NCBI RefSeq assembly: GCF_018687715.1
Contig: NC_056755.1
Location: 19,598,001-19,662,000 of the forward strand
Source: Carya illinoinensis
Taxonomy: Eukaryota; Streptophyta; Magnoliopsida; Fagales; Juglandaceae
DNA length: 64,000 nt
Direction: 5' to 3'
Made by a program: the position numbers and the translations under genes. Shown one piece after another: positions 11,701 to 23,700 of the stretch (the stretch's first letter is position 1; every line of letters starts with the position of its first letter). The notes under the pieces are model-generated. The model was not told where the DNA came from and did no database searches. It saw only the letters and a program-made list of their open reading frames with translations.

Positions 11701-14700
11701 ATTCAGTCTAGACCAAGAAGGAATTTCTCAACAATTCAACCATGTAAAAGCTCCTCCCACCATCAGCATATCAATTAGGTTCTACTCAAATATGGTAACT
11801 GAAAACTCCATCATGAGTTGACACAAGTATGCTTCACCCAAGTTTTCACTAGGAAAGTACCTACATTAAAATCTGCCCCAACACACGAATGCCAATTCCA
11901 CCAACTCATAAGACCGGCTAGTTCATGCCATTCTCATATTATCACAAACAGGACCCATGCACCCACTCAAGCTTATCCTTTACATTCCAAAAAGAGCATG
12001 CCATGTTATTGAATATGAAGAAACTAGGCAATGCCCAAGTACACAGGAAGTATACAAAGTGAGACACCTAGTTACATTCTAGTGGGCTATAAAGAAAGTA
12101 GAAACTCATGAACATTCCCGCCCTTTAGAACAATAGCAGAAAACCATTGAAATAGAGAGAATACAAAAAAATTCCAGATTGCCCCCACTCCACGCTCCTT
12201 ATCATTAAAGCACTGCTCATTCCTTTCCGACCACAAACACCACATTAAGTACAAAGGTATCATCCGCCACACTACTGCCTGTTGAGCACTGTTGTGAGAT
12301 CTATTCCAGCATGCAAGTACCTCCACCACACTCCTAGGCATAACCCAGCTTAGCCCAGCTCTACTAAAGATTCCGGCCGATAACTCCCCAGCCACCTCAT
12401 AATGTAAAAGCAGGTGATCTATCGATTCCCCACTCTTTTTGAACATATAGCACCACTTCATTACAACCATAACTCACTTTCTAAGGTTATCAATCGTTAA
12501 AATCTTCCCATGAGCGGCTGTCCAAATAAAGAAAGCAACTTTAGAAGGTACTAACACCTTCCATTTACTCTTCCACAAAAAGAAAGTAGACTGTTGTATT
12601 GTCAAGGCCTTATAAAAAGATTTAACAGTAAACTTTTTATTCCCCATGTGAGTCCACAACATACGGTCACCCCCATTGACGCCTAGATTTACTGAATACA
12701 AATAACTGTAAAAATCTACCAGCTCTTCAAGTTCCCAATCCTGAGCATTTCTTGTAAAAGTGATATTCCAAGTTACCGTCCCAGTGGCACGACATAATAT
12801 TTCTGAAATTGATGCCAGCTGGTATCCAGCCAAGTTAAATACTGCTGGAAATATGGTACAAAGAGAACTCTCCCCACTGCATGCATCTAACGAAAAAGGG
12901 GTTCGTGCTCCATCACCGACCTCAAACTTTAGATGTTTTTCAAAAGCATCCCATCCCTTTCTTATGAACTTCCACAGGCTTACTCCACATGACCCCCTAC
13001 CCTATAAAGAACACCATTCCCCCCACGCAATGGACTTTTGATCAATGACCTCCCTCCACAACGAGTTCCCTTCCAATTAGTATCTCCACAACCACTTCCC
13101 TAATAATGCCTTGTTAAACACACTCAAATTTTGCACCCCTAACCCCCCATTAGCAATCGGCTAGGTCACCATTTGCCAACTCACAAGGTGAAATTTGAAT
13201 TCCTCCCCCAAGCCCCCCCATGGGAAGGCTCTAAAAAACTTCTCTATCCGGTTTGCCACCTTCCCGTTAAAGGGAACAGGGAAAGATAGTAGGTGGGGAG
13301 ATTGGACAGTGTGCTTTTAATGAGAGTTAATCTTCCCCCTTTTGATAGGTATAACCACTTCCAACCCGATAACCTTTTCTCAATCTTCTCTACTACTCCA
13401 TCCCAAATGCTCATTGCTTTATAAGGTGCTCCCAAGGGAAGCCCTATGTATTTTAAAGGGAGGGACGCAATTTTACAACCCAATAGCTGCGCTAAAGAGG
13501 CTATATTGCTCACGTCCCCCACCGGGACCAACTCCAACTTCTCCAAGTTCACCTTGAGCTCCGATACAGCTTCAAAACACAACAACAATTCCCTTAGGGT
13601 TCGAATCTGGCCACTAGCTGCAACACAAAGAATGAGGGTATCATCAGCAAAAAGTAAATGAAAAATGGGGCTAACATTACTGTTGCTACCCACTGAGAAA
13701 CCGGCGAGAAAGCCCCCCCTTACGGCAGCCTCCACCATGCAACTCAAAGCCTCCATCACAATAACAAACAGGAAAGAGAAGAACGGGTCTCCTTGTCTCA
13801 ACACCCTAGAAGACTGGAAAAAGCCACATGATCTTCCATTCACTAGAACTGAAAACCGAGCTATTGATACACAATGCTTGATCCATTCACACCACTTATC
13901 TCCAAAACCACATCTTCTAAGCATATAGAAAAGAAAATCTCAGCTCAAATGGTCATAAGTTTTTTCCATGTCTAGCTTGCAAAGGACCCCCGGAATGCCT
14001 TCTCTTAACCGACTGTCCAAACACTCATTTGCTATCAAGACTAAGTCTAGAATTTGCCAACCCCAAACGAAAGCATTTTGAGGTTTGGATATGAGACTAT
14101 CCATCACCACGCTCATGCGCTTAGCTAACACCTTAGAGATGATTTTGTAAATCTCACCTACCAAACTGATAGGCCGGAAATCTTTCAAGTCATTGGCACC
14201 CACTATCTTCGGAATGAGAGCAATGAATGTAGCATTTAGTGACTTTTCAAACTTATCACTAGTATGAAAATCATGAAAAATCTTCATTACTTCCTCCTTT
14301 ACTATATCCCAACATTCTTGAAAGAAAGCCATGGAAAAACCATCCGGTCCTGGGGCAGTCTTTACACATACCTTTCACCACAAAATATGCCTCCTCTTCC
14401 TCGAGCGGCCTCTCCAACCATCCTGCTACCTCCGAACCCAGCTGTTCAAAACTTAAACCATCAAATTTGGGGCGCTAACCTACTTTTTCAGCAAGGAGTT
14501 CCTCATAATACTGCACTGTGTGGTCTTGAATTTCTTCAGTAGAATGCAGCACTTGTGAGCCGGAATGGAGGATTTCAATAGCGTTGTTGCGTCTATCTGA
14601 ATTGGCCACCTTGTGAAAGAACGTGGTGCACTTGTCCCCCTCCTTCAACCAAAGCGCCCTAGATTTTTGCCTCCAAGATATCTCTTCCATCAACAAAACT

Positions 14701-17700
14701 TTCTCAATTTCAGTCACAACCACATTCTTCCTTGACAAAGAAGCCCCATTAACATCCCCTTCCTCCAATGCATGCAACTCTTCCCATAGGATATTTTTCT
14801 GCACTTCTGTATGTCTAAAAACTTCTATATTCCACTTTTTTACATCAATCTTAAGAGCTTTAACTGTACCCGCCACAATGAAGCTAGGAGTACCATCAAA
14901 AGAGTAGCCATCCCACCAAGCCCTTACCTTGTCCACAAATCCTTCAACTTCCAGCCACATATTCTCAAATTTGAATGAATGCCTACCCCCATGAATGCCA
15001 CCACAATCAAGCAAAATTGGGAAATGATCAAAACACATCCATGGCAACCTTTTCTAACATAGATCCAGGAAACGCGTCTCCCAAGAAGAAGAGACTAAAA
15101 ATCTATCCAGTCGGGACCCACCTCAATAGTTGGACCAAGTAGGGGCCTTGCAACGGCAAGTCCACAAGATTCAAATCAAATATCAACTCTGAAAAAGCTT
15201 CCATTGCGCCTGTCGACGTGGATGCCCCCTCCCTTTCACTAGGGAACCTAACTATATTAAAATCTCCACAAAAGACCCAAGGTAAGTCCCAAACAGCATG
15301 TAAACCCACCAGTTCCTCCCACAACAAACTTCTCTCTCTATCCGCATTGGGCCCATACAAGTTCGCTCGAGCCCACGTCCACCCATCCTCTATATTCTTG
15401 AAAGATACTGCCACTAAAAACATCCCGATACATTCCTCTACCATCTCCACCACTCGCTTATCCCACAATACCAACACACCTCCTGAAGCCCCTGATGAAG
15501 CTAAGTAACACCACCCCCACAAAGGAGCAACTCCACAAATTACGAATTGTGTCTGTCAATGCTACACAACTTGGTCTCTTGAAGGCAAACCATGTCCACC
15601 TTCCAAATATGGAGAAGAGATCTAATGCGAAGGGGCGCTTATTCACATCATTGATCCCCCTTACATTCCACGAAATGATTTTAGGCATTAAGAAAAGACG
15701 CTGGCCCCCTTCCCTTCACCCTCTCCCTCCCCATACTTCCTTCCTTATTATAATAGTTAATAGAACTCTTGAGGTGTTTCAACTCCCGGTCTTGCTTCAC
15801 AGCTGATTTCAAAACTGTAGTTCTCCCTGCCTCTATCGCAATTAGAAGAGCCTTGAACTGATCTTCAAACCCAGGACACGAAATCCCCACACATTCATGA
15901 AGTTTCTCAACTTCTTTTCACACCCAGTCTGAGGAAAATCTGAACACCAGCTTTGGAGATAGAGTACATAGCGAGATAGGGCTATCCATTGACAGCATGA
16001 TACGTCTCCACTTGCCTTATTTTCTGTTATGAGTTGTATATATTTACTTCCTTATTTAGATAGCAGACTTTCCATACTTAGACAGATTAATGACAGCATG
16101 ATACGTCTCCACTTGCCTTATTTTCTGTTATGAGTTGTATATATTTACTTCCTTATTTAGATAGCAGACTTTCCATACTTAGACAGATTTTGTACATAGT
16201 CATAGTTTCCTTTCTTGTAAATAGATTTAATTCCTGTAATTTAGCCTTGATTTCAGCCTTGTATCTTGCACACTTGTGCCTATATAATGAAAGGAAACCC
16301 TCACTCAGGAGGTATTGAATCATCTTGACATCCATATCTCCCTCAGCCCCGCTAGTCTCAATATCCCTCAACTCAACCTCCTTCATGCCTGCTAATGTCC
16401 CAATGTCCCCCTCTGGCCCCCTTTCTAATTCTAGCAACCACATTTCCTTATTGATGTCCCCCTCCACTTCAGACTTATTCACCTCCCCTTCCTCTAGCTC
16501 AACCTCCCCTTCTCGTGCTTCGAAAATGCCCTCAGATGCTTCCTGTGCTTCAAAGATGACCATCGGTGTCGTTTGTGCATATGCCAACAACCCATGGTGA
16601 GAGATAGGCTTGCCACTTGGTTCCGTAACTTCCTCCAAGAGAAATAGTGAAACCAAGTTAATGGTTTATGCCTCTTTACCTATGCCGAACTCACAGAACC
16701 CCTGTGTTGGCATCGACGAAGCCCCAGCAACCTCCATTGCACGTTTCTGTGCAGAGTCCGAGAGCCTTAAACCAGTTTTGTTGTCGTGGATGAATCGAGA
16801 GCTATCTTCATGCTCTATTGTGAGCACCACCGGCACCGTGCCGTCCTCTGAGGGCGGCGAAGTCACCTGAGGCCTCGCCGACGATGATGGCTTAGGCCCG
16901 CAGACCGATGGGCCTGGGTCTTCAGATGAGCCACGGATCTCTATATCTGCCGTGCCCTTTCCACAGATAGGCCATGCCTCATTTTCAGCCACTGGGCCCT
17001 TTCCCTTCCCCATTAATTCCGGCCCATTTGGCTTGTCCTAGCCCTAGCCCGTTTCACTCAAGCCCACCTCCAATACCTTCTGTTTCAAAACACACCGTTT
17101 CAGCCACTACATTTTAAAACTCAACTCTCCCATCTGCTTTTCGATATCGATCAAAGTCTCCAACCAGTTTTCCTCATTCGGGCCAACATCTCCTCTACCA
17201 TCCTCTTCACCATATTGCACCCCTTCCGAAAGAGTTCCCGTCTCTAGCCTGAACAGACCTGCCACCTCTAGCTTTTTTGTGTCTCAAGGCCCCTCAATCC
17301 GACCTTGGAGTGCCTCCCTATACGACGGAAGTGGCATAGTACGTAGCGGTGGAGTGGGCTTCCATACTTGGTTGTCTCTGTTCTTTCCTCCCAAACCAGA
17401 GGAAGCTCCAGAGATCTCCTTCAACATATCCCCAAAAGTCCTCCACCCTACCCCATCCCTTCCTTCTGGAATCACTAGCATTCCACACCTCTTCACTTGA
17501 CCGAACTTCGATATGGAAAAGAACCTCCCATAGAAGTTGCTCTGCCACTGCACCACCAACACCTGGGCCCCATTTCTTTTCGTTCTAAAGAACTCAGATG
17601 AGCCCCCATTTACTACACCTTCTTTCACCATGTTTGTCAGCCATCCCAACAAGTCTTGATCCATGGAGATTTATTTCACAGCACGGCAGCTACTTTCCGT

Positions 17701-20700
17701 GATTCTCCACCACCTATCATTGACCTTCTTAAACTCAAAACATTTTCGTTCGATGATAACGTTTCTAATTGACTCCATCTCAATACCACAACAAGGATAT
17801 GAAAAGAAAAGATAAAAATGCACTGGGGAAAAAATTTTTAAGTATAGAAAAGGGATTCTGAGACACACTAAGATGTCCTAAACTTCAATATGGGTAAAGG
17901 TAAACCAATGGATCATCTCCGGTGAGAAGCGCCAGAGATGAGTGAGAGGGAACAAAGAGTTGTATGGAGAGAAAACATTGATAGGGCTTTTTTTTTTTTT
18001 TTTATAGGGAGATAGAGAGCATTGTGTTAAGAACATAAACCTATTTCCACTATCTTACTATCCCACATCATCAAGATACCACCCAAGGCCACATCATCAT
18101 CCAAGTAACACCAATCCACATTTTGGCCACTTCAAATATTGTGAACAATACTTTTTTGATTGAGACGTTTTCAGTTTCCCAAAGAGAACAAACTAAATCA
18201 GCTTTCTGATCTACAAGCATGTTTCCAACATGAAGGCGCTTATACTTGTCATTAAACCCCCTGACATTCCACCATAACATCTTGAGATTCATGAATAAAT
18301 AAAAGGGCACTTCCCCTTAACTCTACCATGGCTAGAGTTACAATTACTCATAATTACTGGAGCATATCAGCATTTTTAACTCCTTAGGCCTCTAAAAACT
18401 GGTTTAGGAGTAGAGGCCAATTCCTTTGACTTTCTACTAGCTTCAATGGCTACAAATAAAGCCCAAAGTTCCTTTTCAAGCCTTCCCATGAAATACCAAC
18501 AATGTGGAAACTTTCGGATTTTCTGTAAGACCCATTCAGAAGTTCTTAATAGCCCACTCTCTAGGGGAAGACACATTGTTACTGGCTCAGAATACAATGG
18601 TTCCTCCCAAATGCCTATAAATATCGAAAGAGTCTTACAAGGCCATAGTTTCCTGCCCTAATGCAGAGCCCAATGCACAGCTATCAATAGGATCAAATCA
18701 CATGCCTACCCCCTGCTTGGATCGATCCACAATCCCTCCCATTACCTACAAACATCGAAAGAGTGTCTAATTACAAGGGCATACTACCCTGCCCTGCTGG
18801 AAACCACAATACACAGCTATCAATTGGAAATCATAAGCCTTCCCCCTGCTCAGACTATCCACAGCGTATCAATTTCCTTCATGATAGTAAGAATTATGAC
18901 ATAACCTTGACACAAAATTGAAATTTTATATCATGCATGCTAAATTACAAATTACATTCCCCATTATTGTAACAAGGTTTAAACATTTTGCAAGTTAGCT
19001 TATAGCATGATAGTACATCATTTCTTGTTAAAAGTTAGGTTTTAAGGCTCCAAAGAATGTAAACCCACCCACTCTCCTGTTTCTAAAAGCCATCCCTCAC
19101 CAATTAATCAAGTCAGATGGGCTAAGCACAAAACTTCTATTCAGATAGTTGGAAGTTCAAAAATCCATAGAGCATCAATGACAACGGTTAAACTAGTGCC
19201 GAACATGTGGAAGATATATGCTGAGGTTTGAGATCAAGTTCAGGTCTTTTCACATCATGATCGGACTAACAAGGGAGAGGAAAAGAATTTACAAAATTCA
19301 TAGGAAGAACTAGCAACAACTAGAAATTTGCAGTAGATATACAAAATTCTAAAGTTACCTCATCAAAGACTTTGGCATATAGTGATAGGGCAACAGGGGC
19401 GTTGTATATACCAGCACATCCACAAGAACATTCTTTTCTTTGTCTCTCATGTGGAGCACTATCAGTTCCAAGGAAAAATCTTTTACTTCCACTGGTCACA
19501 GCTGCAACAATAGCCTGTCCTAAACGAGAAACAAATGAATGAGTTCATGTAACATAGTCAGAAGGAGAGTCTCTTTCTGAAACCATCATTATAAATTTCT
19601 ACTATGTGAATAGTTTGTAACTAAATCATAGAAACCAAAAAATAATAGCTCAAAAATTAATTACCAGGGGATTCTAACCTTAGCAGCTACTGTCAAACAA
19701 AGACAACTAAAATTGCTTTCCCAAAAACTACTTCATGTGTTAGATGCTATTTCGACATTAAAACATATTTACAACATCAGGTCAGCGCCATCAAGCATGT
19801 CAAACATAAGGACCAATCTGACTGCGATTTTACAAAGATAATGGGCATACTTTATAAGGCCATATATAGTTTGTGTGTTTGGCTCATAAAAGAAAAGGAA
19901 AGTTCATGCTTTTGAGAAACAAATTATAAGCCAAGAAATTAGATAGCACATATGGACTTATAAAAAAAAATATTGAATGGCACATGTGGTAAGAGTGAGA
20001 ACCAATTGTTGCTCTAGGAAAAATGGAGATTTTTTATGTAACGTACTGTGGATCTCTCTTTTGAGTACTGGAAGGCAGTAATTATGTGGCTGCAATCCTC
20101 CTTGAAAGAGAGAATTTCGATTGAGAAGAAGATGCTGTGGAGTAACAGTGGCGGCTACAGATCCTGAAAGTTAAATCAAGGCAGAAAGCATAAATCTGGA
20201 AAAGGAATAAAAATGAAAGTAACAAAAGAAAAGACAACTGCCAAAGAGTCAATAATGAAAGTGATTAAGGATACCTTCTTTGCAGGACTCAACAAACCTA
20301 ACAGCATCCTTTGTTGTGATATGTTCCATCACTACCCTCAGCTGTGGAAGTCTCTGAACTAACGGTTGTAGAACAGTTTCAATGAAGACTTTCTCTCGAT
20401 CAAATACATCAACATCAGGGTTTGTAACTTCCCCATGAACCTGCAAGAGGAAAAGCACAACCATATAAAGAAGTTAACATATAAACCAACATCATCTAAA
20501 GGTAGGAAAGCATCACAACATAACTACGTTGCAGTGTTTTAGTTAAAAATCCATTTGGATTTGGCCTAGTTGATGTAATGCTCTGAGCAAGCTTACCCAT
20601 TCATGATTGGAAGAAGCTCAAACTTTTACATAGAATGTAATTTAGGCCAGTAAAGTGTGATGATGCCTTTCAATCTTGGACAATTGTACATGAGTGTTTT

Positions 20701-23700
20701 TTCAATGTGTCAAGGAATTATCAACCTCCCACAAAATTCTACAAACCACAAGACTGGTGTGACTTAAGACTTCTACACTATTGTCAGATAACAATTTTTC
20801 TTTGTCTGCTAAAGATGTGCATGACATCTAGACAAGGATAATTTTGGAGGTCCCCAAACCTATTCCGGAAGTTGAAATAAAGATGAGACAGCCCTCGTTT
20901 GAGATGGTTTTCACTTCAACCATAAGAAGATTGCCCGATCGGCGGCTCCTTTGCAATATACCATGGTTTTGAAATTCCTACGTAAGCGGCCATCATTGGA
21001 TCATATTCATTGTTTCATCAAGCATAGATGGGTCTTATAGAACCAGCCTGTGGTAGAAGGTATGCGTTCTCCATCATCGATTATGGTTAGAATGATTTCT
21101 GAGGAGGATTATTACACTGCTTTGGCTCATGATTTTTTTTTTTTTTTTACATTGATGGGGTGCCCTATCATATTTTTCAATGGGCGCCATTATATGATGA
21201 GCAAAAAGAGCCAACCTTGGTTCTTGTTTGGATGTTTCTTCCTGGCCTACCCCCCAATTTCTACCACACTTCAATGCTTAAGATTTTTGGCAGAGGATTC
21301 GGACGATTTTTGAAGCAGGACAATGCAACAGCCAGTGTCTCTAGGCCGGAGGGAGCCCGAATCTACATTGAGATGGATTTATCCAAGCTTGTGCAACGTG
21401 GTTTTTGGATCGGCTCCCTAGGAGATCCTAATAGTCGTTATCAAGAGGTCATTTTTTAAACCCAACCAGCTTTTTGCAAATGACTATCATGTTCAAGGGC
21501 ATTCGGTCCATACCTGCCCTCGGAGAGGATCCAAAGAGTCCGGAATGGAGCATGAGGTAGTGAAAAAGCCACGTGATAAAAAGAACTAGCGCCAGGTTAA
21601 CAAAACAAACAACGCTTCTATGGAAGAGAATGTGAGGGAGGACAGGAAGAAGAGACAAGAACTCAAACTGAAACAAATTTGCAAATCTCAGGCCAGTTCT
21701 TATCTTCAAAGGATATTCTCTATGCAAATATGTTGGGAAGTGTCGTGGGAGCTAAGGGATTTAATGCAGGAAGTAGTTTGGAGAACAATTTGCAGGAAGC
21801 CCCTATGAACAGGATAGTAATGGAAAATGAATGTTCCATGAAGGAAGATGTGGCTTATCAGTGGCTGGAGGATTCACTCAACTCCCCTCGAAGTGCTTTG
21901 AAACTGGTTGATGAATTAATGGAGTACGAACTTGGGGTGGTGGATCAGCAAGTGGTAGATGAAATGTTCGAGGCAAAGAAAAATAACACCCCTAATGTGG
22001 AGTTGGTTACCTTTGATACTGAAAATCATGAGGATGTAGAAGAAGACTCATAGAAGAGGTACAAATCTGATCCAAAATTGTCCCGATCGGTCCAAGATTT
22101 GTTAGAACAAGAGTGGAGGAATGATGGGGTGACTCGATGTGTCACCACTAGGTCCAAGAAAAAATGAGTTTAATGATGATTGACATACTCATTGGAATGT
22201 TCGGGTGTTACTTACATCTTCAAGTCATTTACGTAGAATTATGATTCAAAGAAAGCCCAGGGTGGTGACGATTTTGGAAACTTTCCTAGAGGAAAACAAG
22301 ATGCGACGGTTGTCTCAAATTTTGAGGATTCCTCGCTTCTGCTCCAATGCTCAAGAGGGTGGCAAAGTTTGATTTTTCTGGGATTCGGATTTTCAGTTTG
22401 ATCTGGTGTTGGAGTCGAAACAGTCTTTATCAGACTGGTTTTCTTCTAGAAATATAAAAGTTTTCGTTTCTTTTGTCTATCTGAGTTGTTTTCAGCAGCA
22501 AAGGTGAGGTCTGTGGGATGAGCTGTTGGCTTTGAATCTGGGGAATCATCCTTGGTTTTTTTCTAGGGACTTTAACATTATTAGACAGAATGCTGAGAAA
22601 ATTGGTGGGGTATGCCATTCAAATTCTGCGAAGCGGGGATTTAACCAGTTTATTGAAGATGGAGGCCTTTTTGGAGCCCCCTTTTGATGGCTCTAAATAT
22701 TCGTGGTGCAATAGTCAACAGGGAAGAAGACGCATTTGGGCGAGATTAGATCAAGTTTTGATTAATGGGCAGTTGCTCCAGCAGTTTCAGGGGGTCAAAC
22801 TCACTTATATGGCTCGCACTTCATTTGACCATAGCCATATGTTGATTAATCTGTTCCGCCCTAATCCTTTGCATGAACCAAAACAGTTCTGTTTCCAATG
22901 CATGTGGACCTCTCATGAGGGTTTTCTTGAGCTAGTTAAAAATGTTTGGGATGAAGAAGCCACAGGTTGCGTGTTGGTAAGGTTGGTGATTGGGTTGAAG
23001 AAGCTTAAGCAGGCCTTAAAAGAGTGGAATGTTGCTACCTTTAGTCAAGTTGAGAGGGAACTGACCAATATGGAAGATCAGATTATTAATTTTGAGCACG
23101 AAGTGGCAGATCAATTCAGTCAGGATGCGGAGTCAAAGCTTTTGGAGGCAAAGGCAAAGCATCAAGTTTGGCTGAATAGGGAAGAGGTTCTATGGAAACA
23201 GTGATCTCGTGTCAAATGGTTGGCGGAAGAGGATGCAAATACCAGATTCCATGCAGGCTCTTCAAAAAAGACGGAGAAATTCCATTATTAAAATGTAGTT
23301 GGAAGATGGAACGGTTTTAGATTCCTTTGAAGTGGTGCATGAAGGTGCCATTGTTTATTTCAAGGATCTCTTGACCAAGAGAGTGACGCAAAAAAACAAC
23401 TCAATGCTAGAGTTTATTCCAACTTTGATTACGAAGGCGGACAATATGGCTGTTTGCGAGCCCCCCAGTTTGGATGAGGTCCATGTAGCTTTGATGTCTA
23501 TGCCAGAAGACAGTAGTCCAGGCCTGGATGGCTTCCCGGCGGGTTTCTTTAAAGCGGTTTGGGATATTATACAGAGGGATCTTTGGCAGGCTACTACATA
23601 ATGTTTTGAGGGAGTTTCTTTGCCGACCTTCTATGGGGCCACAAATCTAGTTCTTATTCCAAAACATGAGGAATCATATAGGTTCTCAAAATTTAGACCG

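Larger units (their letters stand above)
15681..17868 (-). pseudogene. LINE ORF1 remnant, split by a solo LTR
   Basis: The 5' part carries [16 protein letters not shown] (start near 17780) followed by the domain at 17664-17284 with [20 protein letters not shown], typical of plant LINE ORF1 proteins that bind the element's RNA. An acidic low-complexity middle follows (16656-16336). After the LTR, a 70-residue tail at 15890-15681 ends in TAA, which overlaps the ORF2 ATG by 8 nt. Several frames are broken. Confidence 0.6.
12005..17985 (-). mobile_element. near full-length L1 LINE in intron 7
   Basis: A two-ORF plant LINE lies in the same orientation as the host gene. Its 3' end (12005-12060) carries the family terminus, read on the plus strand as GGCAATGCCCAAGTACACAGG. 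ORF2 and ORF1 fragments fill 12087-17868 in the expected order. A solo LTR (15990-16330) interrupts the ORF1 part. No clear poly(A) or target duplication was found at the 3' end. Confidence 0.85.
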
